Of a stretch of DNA of 42,010 nucleotides, positions 32,581 to 42,010 are shown in pieces. Source of the DNA: Podochytrium sp. JEL0797 (Eukaryota > Chytridiomycota > Chytridiomycetes > Chytridiales > Chytriomycetaceae). Under the pieces are notes generated by a model. It did no database searches, was not told where the DNA came from, and worked only from the letters and a program-made list of their open reading frames with translations. A program made the translations under genes and the position numbers. How positions within the stretch are numbered: the stretch's first letter is position 1; every line of letters starts with the position of its first letter. The stretch lies in contig JADGJG010000112.1 of assembly GCA_027596195.1 (NCBI GenBank), positions 1-42,010 on the forward strand, read 5' to 3'.

Positions 32581-34106
32581 ATGGATCTTGACGTTCAAAC
32601 TCAGCAGCTCACTCCGCTGCCCACCGGCCTCCACTCCCTTCTCTGTGCACCACTGAACCCACAGCAGAGCACGGCTCTGGGCTTCCTGGATGCGTATTTC
32701 TGCGACAAGGAAATCAACAACTTGCTGCGACTCGCAAAGGCAAACGACAACAACTGCGGTTGGCAGCGCGGATTCGTGCCTTTGGAGACTGTGGCCAACT
32801 TCAAGGCTGTCAAAAAGGAGAAGGTGTCCAAGGATGCTCTGAGGGACATTGCGGGTGCATTGCCGCGTGCCTTTGAGGTGTGTTCAGATTTCCTTTCCAT
32901 TTCCATAGAGCCAGATTATATAGTATGATTGTTAACCACCTTCTCTGCTAGCTCTCTCCCGACGGCAACTCCCTCCGCCGCCTCGTCTCCTTCACCCAAC
33001 AAACCACCCAACAAACCATCCAACAATCTCACACTCTCTCCAACTCCTGCTGCCTCTTCACCGGAATCCCACGCGATGCCATCAACCTCGACCTGCTTGC
33101 ATTCCTCTCCGAAAAACTCGGCGCAATCGCGCGTTCGGACTTCCCACCCGCACCCTTCTCTGCAACCACCAAAACCTGCTTCATCCAATTCACAAACCCA
33201 CAAACCATGATCTCCATCCTCGCCTCCTCAACCTCCCCTGCCACCTACGAAGACGCCATCCTCTCCGTCGAACCCGCCACCTTCCCCACCACAACCACCC
33301 CCACCCCACTCACCTTTGACTTCAACCACCCTAGCCTCACCACCCGCTCGGCCCGCTCAATCCCACTCAAACTCCCCGGCCAAATCTCCATCCAACCCGC
33401 CGCCGTGCTCGGATACCCTCTGAACCGCGTCCTCCGATTCGGCCCAATCCCTTCCACAACAGGCTTCACAGCCTCCTCCATCCAATCCCTCGCCCGCACC
33501 CAATTCGAATCGCTGGCCCCCGTCGCCGAATGTATCTTGAAACCGGGCGACGCGTTCGGGACCGTGCGGTTCAAGAAATCCGTTGCCAAAGAAATCGCGG
33601 AAATGCTGATGCGACATGACGGGATCGAGCTCAGCGGGGAGAAGGTGAAGGTCGAAGCGTTGGGTGGGGAGCAGGAGCGGTTGTTTCATGATGTGAAGCG
33701 GGAGAAGGAGAAGGCGGTTGCGGCGGCGGCGAAGGCGGTTGTGTCGGAGGCGATGATTGCGGTGAATGCAGTGAAGGCTGTGAAGGCGCGTAGGAGTTTG
33801 GAGCAGAAGAAGGGAGGGGGGACTGTGGCGGCGGTGGTGCAGCGGAATGCGTCTGAAAAGAGGAGACATAGTTCGCGGATTGCGGCTAAAGTGGCGGCGA
33901 CGGCGGCAGCGGAGGCCAAGAAGAATCCTTCGGTTGCTGCGAAAGTGAACAAGAAGGGGAAGAAGCGTGTGATTGTGGATGAGGACATGGCGGAAGCGGG
34001 TAGCAACGAAAAGGGGTCGCGAGCGATTTTGGGGACGCGTCACCAGAAGAAGGCCAAGGTGGATGATTTGGAGGATTTGGTGAAAGGAATGACCGCATTC
34101 AATTAA
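32581..34106 (+). CDS. La-type RNA-binding protein (La motif plus RRMs)
   Basis: Two exons (32581-32877 and 32952-34106, 74-nt intron), 483 residues. The N-terminal La motif is recognisable: FLDAYFCDKEINNLLRLA, GWQRGFVPLETVANFKAVKK and LRDIAGALPRAFELSPDG. An RRM-like region follows (CLFTGIPRDAINLDLLAFLS), then a second (NRVLRFGPIPSTTGFTASSI ... GTVRFKKSVAKEIAEMLM). The C-terminus is Ala/Lys-rich with basic clusters (KKGKKR, HQKKAK) likely to act as nuclear localisation signals. La proteins bind 3' UUU-OH ends of polymerase III transcripts and protect them. It could be genuine La/Lhp1 or a LARP7-type paralogue. Confidence 0.8.
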
Positions 34107-34731
34107 AGTTTTTGATTTGGAATACTTGGGAAAATCCACTTTTTTCAGTGGGTTTTCAACGTTGACGCGCCATTCTTGTAACTATAAAGCTCTGGTTCAT
34201 ACAGTTTATTCCAAAAGAGAGTAGACTGAAGAAACACGAGATTAAAAAATAAACGGGTCGTGTCCCGCCGAACGGGTTTTGACCCATCTTTCGATGAAAA
34301 TTTCCGGAAGCAGAGAGAAGATGGTGCAGGCAGGGTGGGTAGGCGGAGTAGACTCCATTGGTCATACAACAGACAACACTTTTGTTCAGGATTGAATCTT
34401 GCTGTGAGTTGTCTTGTGACCTTTGCTTGACATGCGTTGCAGTTTGATCATTGCTGAAAGACTGGCTTGAGAGGATCAAGTAGTTGGTGGTGAACTAGGA
34501 ATCAACAGGCAGTGAAGAGAAACGAACAGGAAATCGCATTCGTTTTATGGCAGTTTTGATGCGGACTTGTGGTAGCGGACTTTGCGTGGAATTTCGCGAA
34601 GGACTTGACCACCCAGCTTACAGAGCTGAAATCGAAAAAAGACCTGCCCGACTTCAACTCTTTTAGGGATCCTCAGAGGGATGCTGACTTTCGCTCGAAG
34701 ACTTGCGTTCGCGTTTTTTTGATTCGCAAAA
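34107..34731. other. Intergenic region, mostly dispersed repeat copy 2
   Basis: It contains the repeat at 34196-34614 between the La gene and the F-box/LRR pseudogene. Outside the repeat I see only short, unsupported frames. Confidence 0.5.
34196..34614. repeat. Dispersed repeat, copy 2 (about 420 bp)
   Basis: Same-orientation copy of 12682-13082. Compared with copy 1 it has about 14 extra bases near 34311 and other small indels. The 21-codon minus-strand frame starting MIKLQ is conserved with two substitutions; longer frames are not. Flanking sequence differs from copy 1, which defines the edges roughly. Confidence 0.8.
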
Positions 34732-36004
34732 ATGGCTCATACACCGCCGCCAAACCCCACCCTGGCAGACTTCTATGCCCTTCTCAATCAAATGGCAGCA
34801 AACCAATCGTGCATAGAAGCCCGGTTGAACGAAGTTTCCATGGCGCACGAAGAAGCTCAAAACTCGACCAACTCGTGTATCGATACCCTGCAGTCATCTA
34901 TTACATCCATCGAGACTGCTATCACCCAGCAAGCGCAACTTGATGCCCAGAACCACCGTCACCTGTCTCTCCAAACTCTGCAGCTCCAAAACCCAACCAA
35001 AAAGCATTACACGCAACTCACAAGTCTTCCAAGGGACGTGGTTAACCGCATGCTCACTTATGTGCCTCCCATGCATGTGTGGAAACTACGTCATCTCTCG
35101 AAGGCCTTTGAATCCTGCATCACAACAGCCTCGTTTGCTCGCCTCAACTTGGCTCGTTTCGTGCCCCTTCCGGATCCAGCGGTTACTGTGTCCATTCTTG
35201 CAACGGCTCAAGACCTTGTCTTTTGGAATGGTTGGATGTGGTTGAAAGAATTCACGTGGGACATGCGCACGCTTGCCATATGCCCGGCACTCAACGCTCC
35301 TCTTTCTCTTGCTGTTTTAGGGCTGAAGAAACTGGTGGAATTGAATATTGGATTCTCCTAACTGACTGGCTCGATTCCGATGGAGATTGGAGGCCTGGCG
35401 TTGTGTTTGGCGGGAAACTTGCTGCAGGGAGAGATTCCTTCGTCAATCGGGCAGCTGGGATGCTGATCGATCTGGAGCTAAGTGGGAACGAATTGTCTGG
35501 TTCGATTCCGGCATCGATTTGGCAAATGCAAAGGTTGACCAACCAATTGTCCGGCGCGATTCCAGCATGGATTGGACAGTTGCCACGATTGACCAATCTG
35601 GGCCTCAATTTCAACCGGTTGTCTGGTTCGATTCCTCCGTCGATTGGGCAGTTGCAAGAGTTGACATCTCTGGACCTTGGCGCTAATAATCAACAGTCAG
35701 GCTCAATTCCTGTTGAACTTGGCCAGTGCCGCAATTTATCGCAGTTCGCCCTCTAAGACAATCAAAATCTTGCTGGCAGTCTGCCGCGTGAATTGGGTAA
35801 TCTCGCGCGTCTTGTCTCCATTCCGCACGAGTTCGGCAATTAAGTAAACTTGGTGGTGTTGAATTTGGCACGCAATAAACTGTCAGGACAAGTTCCGGTA
35901 GAACTCAGATTGCTGGAGTCGTTGGAGGGCGTGAAGCTGTGGGGGAATGCTGGGTTGGAATGTGAGGTTGGATTATTTGATGAACGGGTCCATGTTTACC
36001 GATA
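34732..36004 (+). pseudogene. Decayed F-box / plant-type leucine-rich-repeat gene
   Basis: The frame from 34732 (209 codons) has a coiled-coil-prone N-terminus (residues 10-85), then an F-box-like segment LTSLPRDVVNRMLTYVPP followed by HVWKLRHLSKAFESC, then the start of a repeat region. A stop at 35359-35361 is followed in frame by LTGSIPMEIGGL. A shift near 35450 moves the reading to another frame with repeats of the form N-x-LSGSIP-x-x-IG-x-L-x-x-L-x-x-L, and further stops and shifts occur at 35754 and near 35840, up to LWGNAGLECEVGLF. F-box proteins recruit substrates to SCF ubiquitin ligases and the repeats usually bind the target. Multiple breaks without splice signals indicate a pseudogene. 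Confidence 0.8.
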
Positions 36005-36160
36005 ATTTTTTGATATGTACTTTTAAAATATAACTATCGCGTATTCACATCCACGATTGTTGACGCTACTTTATACATATGTACATCTTGGAAAAGAATC
36101 TCAATTTCGCGATCCCGGTGAGCTCATCACAAAAAAATCTCCCCCAATCAAGTTATCTAC

Positions 36161-37607
36161 ATGGGAGATTCGCCGTCGATCGCCGCTCCCAAGAACCCAC
36201 GGGTAGTCCAATCCTCCACTTCCGCACCCTCCGCATCTGGACTCACCCTCGTCATCAAGTTGAGTTGAGACAGCGTTGGCCCCTGACACCGCATCAAAAC
36301 CGACCTGTCAAAAACACAGACTTGGTACGAGCTCTATCGTCAACGAGAAGACGCTGTTCCCAAAGATGTCAACCCTCTCGTCCCTGATTGAAACGGTGCA
36401 TGAGATGCGCGAGATGGGACACCGTGTGATTCTCGTCAGTTCGGGGGCAGTTGGGATGGGTCTCAAGCGACTCAACATGAGCACTCGTCCAAAGACGTTG
36501 GCGCAAACCCAGGTTCGTATTCATATTTGGCTTGCATCCAGTTGGTTTATTAACTTCTGCGTTGCGCTGACAGGCCGTCGCAGCCGTAGGCCAAGGCCGT
36601 TTGATGGCGCTCTACGACGACCTCTTTGGCCAACTCGATATCCCCATCGCCCAAGTCCTCCTCACAAAGGACACCCTCGCCGAACGCTCTCAATACCTCA
36701 ACGCTTGCAACACGTTCAAAGAGCTCCTCAACTTCTCGACTGTGCCGATCGTGAACGAGAACGATACCGTGTCGAATTCGGAGATTCGGTTCGGCGACAA
36801 CGACACCTTGAGCGCCATCACGGCCGGGATGGTGAACGCGGATTATTTGTTCTTGTGCACGGACGTTGAATGTTTGTATACCGATAACCCGCGCACGAAT
36901 CCAGACGCGAAGGCGGTGAGGGTTGTGGACGATATTGCGAGTTTGAAAGGTGAGCGAAACGGGGCGGTGTGTGTCTCCACGCGTGAGTCTAAAAATCCCA
37001 TACGCGAAAATTAGTCCAAGTCTCCTCCCCAGGCTCGTCCCTTGGAACAGGCGGCATGGTCACCAAACTCATTGCCGCCGAACTCGCCACCGCCGCTGGA
37101 TGTTCCACCATCATCACGATTGGCAGCGAACCGCGCCGCATGCTTACAATCCTCAACGAACTCGCGGCCCATCACGCTTCCTCCGCGACCTCATCGACGC
37201 GTTTTGAACCCTCTGTCGGCACGCTGTTTACGCGTAAACCGAACCCAATGGTGGATCGGAAATGGTGGATTCTGCATGGCCTCGCGGACCGTGGATGCAT
37301 TTTTGTGGACGAAGGCGCCGCACGTGCGTTGCGGAGAAAGACGAGTTTGTTTGCGGCTGGGATTGTTGGGGTGGAGGGTGACTTTGGGAGCGAGCAAACG
37401 GTGCGGGTGGTTTTGAGGAAGCAGGTCGAGAAGGAGGGAGGCGAGAAGGAGATGGTGTTGGAAGAGATTGGAAAGGGGCTTGTGAATTACACTGCGAGTG
37501 AGATTATGCGCATCAAGGGGTGTAAAAGTTATGAGATTCATATCGCGTTGGGGTATGTGGGGTCGGAGGAGGTGATGCACAGGCAGAATTTCGTGTTGAC
37601 GAAATAA
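36161..37607 (+). CDS. PRO1: Glutamate 5-kinase (gamma-glutamyl kinase) with PUA domain
   Basis: Four exons: 36161-36258, 36320-36512, 36574-36949 and 37033-37607, 413 residues (yeast Pro1 is 428). The first step of proline synthesis: ATP phosphorylates glutamate to gamma-glutamyl phosphate. The amino-acid-kinase domain shows [76 protein letters not shown] and GTGGMVTKL. The C-terminal PUA domain begins near residue 296 (RKWWILHGL...[29 protein letters not shown]). Separate kinase and reductase genes are typical of fungi and bacteria; animals and plants fuse them. The first exon is low complexity, of uncertain start. Confidence 0.94.
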
Positions 37608-37733
37608 TAGAAATGCTTTTCGCGTGGAAGAAGTAGAAAGTCTTGAAAGAAGAACGCCCTAAATTCATCGGGCGACCTGATCTCTGGCGCACGTTGAGAA
37701 TCTCGGCTTCGGAAAAAAACACCATCGAAAATA

Positions 37734-38476
37734 ATGCCGATCCTCGTCTCCAAACCCGCATCGCCCACAGACACCACCGACGCTCCCTCCCCCGTCCGCT
37801 TCTCCTCCCCCGCCCAACTCGTCTTCACCCCGCCACTCCCCGCAACCCTCAACCCGCCCACCACCTCAGGCACAATCTCAATCGAAGACGCGTGCGTCCG
37901 CTTCACATCCAGCGACCGCGAATGGTCCGTGGACTACCCCAGCATCATGATATATGCCATCTCACGTGCCCCGCCGTGCATCTACTGCCAGCTCGATGAG
38001 ATGCTGGTTGAGTCCGAGTTACCTGGTGGTGAATCGGCGGAGCAGGAGCAGGACGAGGACACGCCCGCGTTTGAGATGCGTATTGTTCCTGAGGACTCTG
38101 AGAAGCGTGAGTAGGTGGTGATCGGAATGGGGAACCTTTGCTGACACTCGATCCCGCAGTCGACTCTCTGTTTGAAGCACTTGCCCAGTGCGCGGCCAAA
38201 CACCCCGACAAGAACGCCATGGAAGAAGACGGTACTTTGCCTCTCTCTCCTATGTTTATACTAATGGAATCAATAGATGGTGACGATGGCTGGATGATGA
38301 CTGCGGACGACTTTGACGGGGCGGAATTCGAAGGGGCGCGACAGGCTGCGTTGGACCATTTAGACAGCGTGTTTGTGGGTGGAGTGAGGAAGGAGACGGA
38401 GGACCGGTTCGAGGATGCCGATGAGACGGATGCTAAGCGGAGAGTTACGGAAGCAGAGGAGGAGGCGCAGAGATGA
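37734..38476 (+). CDS. pICln methylosome subunit (CLNS1A-like)
   Basis: Three exons (37734-38106, 38160-38231, 38277-38476; introns 53 and 45 nt), 214 residues. The PH-like fold of pICln is recognisable from GTISIEDACVRFTSS and WSVDYPSIMIYAISR followed by CIYCQLDE. Acidic stretches (EQEQDEDT, MEEDD) and a C-terminal acidic helix with a WMMTADDF motif are family features. pICln delivers Sm proteins to PRMT5 for arginine methylation and chaperones their assembly into snRNPs in the cytosol. Lost from budding yeast, present in fission yeast. Starts 126 bp after PRO1. Confidence 0.88.
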
Positions 38477-38628
38477 ATCCTGAGTCGATATAGTGGTTCT
38501 GTGGTTATTATCTCTATCGCTTTGGTTGTTCTGTATTCTTCCGTTCATGTGGTCGAGTTCCGACACCCACCGCAAATGCAAACAAAAAACATCCCCAAAA
38601 CCAACCCAACCAACCCAACCAACCAAAA

Positions 38629-39300
38629 ATGAGCGACGACTGGGACAACGTTACCGTGATCCGCAAGCGCCCCGCCGGCGGCCCCACTGTCATCAAATCC
38701 GACTCGGCCATCAACGCTGCCCGGAGATCAGGCGCAACCGTCATGACCGAAAAGAAGACGGCCGGTGGTTACGATGCCGCCAAGATGGGCAAAGTCGAGA
38801 ACGAGGAGGAGGTGAGCATTGGCTGTTTGATTGTATTGGGTGTGTGGGTGTTGGCTTGCGCGCGAGAGTTTGACAGCATCGTGGTCAAGTGACAATCTCC
38901 GGAAATGTTCCATCTGCTTCCACACACCCCTGATCCCCTTTCCTCGAGATAATTAACTCTCAAAATCTGCTCCCACTCCCTGCCTCTCCCGCTCACCCCT
39001 CCCATTCTACATCCACAAAACACTGAACCAAACGAAAAACACAAAAAACAACTCCAGGACTTTTCCGTCGCCAAAGTGAACCTCACCGTCTCAAAAGCCA
39101 TCCAACAAGCACGCATGGCCAAAAAACTGACCCAAAAGGACCTTGCCACCAAAATCAACGAGAAGCAAACCATTGTCAACGAATACGAGTCGGGCAAGGC
39201 CTTGAACCCAAACCAGCAGATTCTGGGAAAGATGGAGCGGGTGCTCGGGGTCAAGTTGAGAGGCGCAAATATTGGTGCTCCGTTGGGTGGGCCCAAGTGA
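38629..39300 (+). CDS. MBF1: Multiprotein bridging factor 1
   Basis: Two exons (38629-38811 and 39058-39300), 141 residues. The N-terminal MBF1 domain starts [14 protein letters not shown] and includes [16 protein letters not shown]. The C-terminal Cro/C1-type helix-turn-helix reads [39 protein letters not shown] and ends [15 protein letters not shown]. Mbf1 bridges activators to TBP and also stops frameshifting on collided ribosomes. The intron is 246 nt, much longer than its neighbours. The exon junction falls in the linker between domains. The gene converges with PP5. Confidence 0.95.
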
Positions 39301-39515
39301 TTTTTTTCTTTTCTTTTCCGGTTTTGAGACTGTTTTTCGATGGGAGACTGCGTGCAGACTGTGTGATGCGGTGAGTAGTGGGCTGTGGAACACTGTTGAG
39401 GGATGACGAATAAATCAAATCAAATGAGAACACGCGGGTAATTCCAAGAAAAAGAGTCCTGATGTATTGCAAAATTACACTTGAAAGCAAATCCTCATCC
39501 TCGCCATAACCCCCT

Positions 39516-41321
39516 TCACAACATGTTCGAAAACATGTTCCCAGCATACTGCATCGCCTTCACATCCGGATGCTTGACCGCCTCAAACTGGCGATACACA
39601 AGCTTCAAATCCGGCCCAATGTTTATAAACGCCCCCTTGTTGCCAACACTGTCGCAGTAATTCGGTGCCGAAAAGATGGTCACACACCGCCCGTCATGCA
39701 TAACCTCATAGCCGTCTTGTTTGACCTCGTGAGATCGAATAACCACGTCCAGTCCATTCAAATCGCAAAACTCTTTCGTGACGTCCGGCCCGAATTGGAC
39801 CCCAACGCCTCGCTTGCTGCGACCGCGGCCGAGTTGCGGTTGCGGGTCGGACCAGAGGAGTTCGCACATGAGGCCTTCGTTGCCTGGTTGTCTGAACCGG
39901 TCGATTTTGCGGATCTGAGAGAGCGAGAAGGAAAAAGATGAGAAAACGGAATGAGAGAGCGAGAGCAACAAGCCTCACCTCCTCCATCGTGACCCCGTCC
40001 CGCGAAAACAAACCTCCATGAATCACAAGAATCTTGCCCCCAATCAAGTTACCCAACGGGACAGCATTGAAAATCTCGCTAAACAGCTTGAACATCACGT
40101 CCGAATACTTGGCCTTCACCTCCCCTTCGAACCCATACACCTTGTTCATGTCGTCCGTTTCGTGGTTGCCGCGGCTCAAAAACAGTGCGTTCGGGTACAG
40201 CATTTTGTACGCCAACAGCGCAAGGATGCATTCGACCGAGAAGGATCCACGGTCCACAAAGTCACCGTTGAACAGGTACATGTTGGTCGGCGAGGGCAGG
40301 CCGTTCATTTCGAAAATGTTCAGAACGTCGTAATATTGTCCGTGGATGTCTCCGCAGACGGTGATTTTGCTGCCTTCTGGGACGGGGATATCCACAATGG
40401 TGGGGGCCGCCTCGAACAAGGATTTGGTGGCCAAAAGGATTTGGTAAACGTATTTCTTGTGCAGTTTCTTTTGGGCTTGCATGTGTGCTAGGAGGGATTG
40501 ACAGAATACAGGGGTGATTCCGGTCGATGCGAGGTGTGGGCCGTCGTATCTGTTCCAAGACGGAATCGAGTTAGAGGTCTAAGTGGGCAGTGAAAAAGAA
40601 GGGAAACTCACGAGGCCTCGACTGCCATGCTGTCAACATCCCCAATCAGCTCGATGGCGCTCTTCTTGACCTCGCTGAAGCTAATGGCGTTCTCAAACAA
40701 CCTCCGCTTAAGCTCCTTCTCGCAGGAGACGAGCTTTGCGCGGGCATCGGCATCGCGCGGGGCAACCTTGACAACCGCGCGGAAATCCTTGACGGCATCC
40801 TTGAGTTTGCCCATGGCCATGTGGCCCACGGCGCGGCGGTAGTACGCCTTGGTGAAAGTCGGGTCGAGCGCGATGGCAGTTTCGGCATCGTGGATGGCTG
40901 CGCCGTAGAACTCGGAGCGGATGTAGGCTGGGTGGGATGAGTGTGGTGAAGTAAAAGCAGGACAAGAGAAACTAACCAAACGCCCGGTTCGAATAGTATG
41001 CTGGTTGCTTCGGGTTGAATGCAATCGCTGAAGTGTAAAGCTCAATGGCCTCGTCGTACTTTTTGGCAGCAAAGCTCTTGTTGGCAAGTGCCTTGATCTG
41101 CACAGGTGAAGTATGAGTATCTTGGAGCATGAATGATACCCCAGGCACAAACAAACCTCCTCTGCCTTCGCAATGTCCCCCTCTGAGATTTCCAACGGGG
41201 CAATGTCCTTGGCCACGTGAGCTGCCTCGGCTGCGAGATCCGCATCGGCATCGTCAATCTCAAGGGCTGACACAATCGTCGAGGTGTCGCTGATGGAGTC
41301 TTCTTTGTCGGTCATCAGCAT
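39516..41321 (-). CDS. PPT1: Serine/threonine protein phosphatase 5 (PP5/Ppt1) with TPR repeats
   Basis: Five exons: 41321-41157, 41097-40977, 40927-40612, 40549-39979 and 39914-39516, 523 residues. Three TPR motifs (about residues 56-160: ALANKSFAAKKYDEAIELYT, AYIRSEFYGAAIHDAETAI, AVGHMAMGKLKDAVKDF) would bind the Hsp90 C-terminus. The PPP catalytic domain holds the metal motifs VCGDIHGQYYD, FNGDFVDRGSFS and LSRGNHE, plus HGGLF, RSHEVK and FSAPNYCD. PP5 is kept inactive by its TPR domain and activated by Hsp90. It has an extra acidic N-terminal stretch of about 45 residues before the first TPR. Phases of all introns agree. Confidence 0.95.
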
Positions 41322-41433
41322 GGCTTGGTGTTTGAGTTGGAAAAAAAATGTCGAAATGAAAACAAACGAAAACTGCGGAATCCTTCATCAAAACAAGTGA
41401 ATTCTTCTATTGGATGAGGCACGATTCAGTCTT

Positions 41434-42010
41434 TTACCGCCCCATTTGTCTCTTCTCCAAAGGCCTCAACACCAAATACCCCACCAACGCGAACCCAAAC
41501 GCCATCTCGAACCCAACATCCCCACCAAACGGCTCACTAATCTTCAAAGCCACCACCCCCGTATACCACACCTCTGCCATCCCCAAGACTGCCCCAACAA
41601 ACCCAAGCCCCAGCGCCACAATCGCAGCCGCCCCCAACGGCAATTCCCTCGGCGACTCCCAAATCTCGACAGGATACTGCTTAAAATCGCGTCCGCGAAA
41701 CACAAAAAACTCGGCCCCATGGATCGCCACATACGGCGCCAAAAAGTAGGCAATCACGAGCAAAAAGTGTTCCAACACGCTGTTGAACTTCTCAATGCTA
41801 ATGATCGCGAGAGCCACGTAAATGATGGCACCAATGAGTGTCCAGATGGCGCGGTGGACTTTGGCAAAACTTTTGCCAATCAGTTGCATCGACAAACCGA
41901 CCGAGTAGTCATTGGGGATGTTGTTGGCGATGATGGAGAGAGCAAGAAGAACGAGGAGGAAGGACCCGAATCCGCGGCCGACTGTGTCAAAGAGAACGGC
42001 GGTGAGGATG
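41434..42010 (-). CDS. C-terminal part of an NCS1-family nucleobase transporter (purine-cytosine permease type)
   Basis: The minus-strand frame is open from the window edge to a stop at 41434, giving about 191 residues without an intron. Membrane segments alternate with short loops. LLALSIIANNIPNDYSVGLS corresponds to a conserved transmembrane helix of NCS1 permeases (A-N-N-I-P-N-x-Y-S). Further blocks, HRAIWTLIGAIIYVALAI, LLVIAYFLAPYVAIHGAEFF and GGDVGFEMAFGFALVGYLVL followed by RPLEKR, match the Fcy2-like subfamily. Such transporters import cytosine, purines or related compounds with protons. The N-terminal two thirds lie beyond the window. It is downstream of PP5 on the same strand. Confidence 0.88.
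   Translation of the reverse strand, partial: ILTAVLFDTVGRGFGSFLLVLLALSIIANNIPNDYSVGLSMQLIGKSFAKVHRAIWTLIGAIIYVALAIISIEKFNSVLEHFLLVIAYFLAPYVAIHGAEFFVFRGRDFKQYPVEIWESPRELPLGAAAIVALGLGFVGAVLGMAEVWYTGVVALKISEPFGGDVGFEMAFGFALVGYLVLRPLEKRQMGR

Noticed and set aside
33357..34139. 260-codon minus-strand frame opposite the La gene
   Set aside because: Arg/His/Leu-rich shadow of the coding strand, no domain.
1..42010. tRNA and rRNA genes
   Set aside because: I looked for tRNA T-arm and acceptor patterns and rRNA cores by eye and found none; a covariance-model scan would be needed to exclude them.

Overview
This window looks like nuclear DNA of an early-diverging fungus, most likely a chytrid-type zoosporic fungus (an inference). 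Coding exons are broken by short GT-AG introns, mostly 55-90 nt, and genes lie about 100-200 bp apart on both strands. The gene set is fungal: stand-alone gamma-glutamyl kinase PRO1, UTP13, Guf1, MBF1, a secreted GH20 hexosaminidase and a hevein-type (CBM18) chitin-binding protein. It also keeps genes many yeasts lost: Integrator INTS11, pICln, a MEF2-type MADS factor and a FIT lipid-phosphatase homologue. All exon-intron models were read by eye from reading frame, splice phase and family alignment from memory; no search was run.

Regions. (1) 1-3460: the 5' end of an unidentified minus-strand gene, then a secreted chitin-binding gene with two hevein domains and three five-cysteine repeats, and a broken copy of one repeat. 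(2) 3850-6450: a transposon graveyard with a Ty3/gypsy RNase H relic, a hAT-like inverted-repeat element and a nested MITE. (3) 7100-12300: MEF2-like MADS factor divergent from proteasome alpha-5, then CCT1. (4) 12680-13080: a dispersed repeat with a second copy at 34196-34614. (5) 13580-18206: GH20 hexosaminidase convergent with Guf1, followed by an unresolved stretch. (6) 19445-25473: four tandem minus-strand genes: Eis-like acetyltransferase, FIT-like phosphatase, possible APC15-like protein and UTP13. (7) 25849-27480: a broken Helitron-like gene containing a large near-perfect palindrome. (8) 28602-34106: INTS11 and SPT4 head to head with start codons 26 bp apart, a GST and a La protein. 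(9) 34732-36004: a decayed F-box/leucine-rich-repeat gene. (10) 36161-42010: PRO1, pICln and MBF1 on plus, then PP5 and the 3' part of an NCS1 transporter on minus.

Most genes are housekeeping: proteostasis (PSMA5, CCT1, PP5), ribosome biogenesis and translation (UTP13, Guf1), transcription (INTS11, SPT4, MBF1, MEF2), RNA handling (La, pICln). The most notable points are the exon-per-repeat architecture of the chitin-binding protein, the shared INTS11/SPT4 promoter (two partners acting on paused RNA polymerase II), the bacterial-type Eis/SCP2 acetyltransferase, and the layered mobile-element remains.
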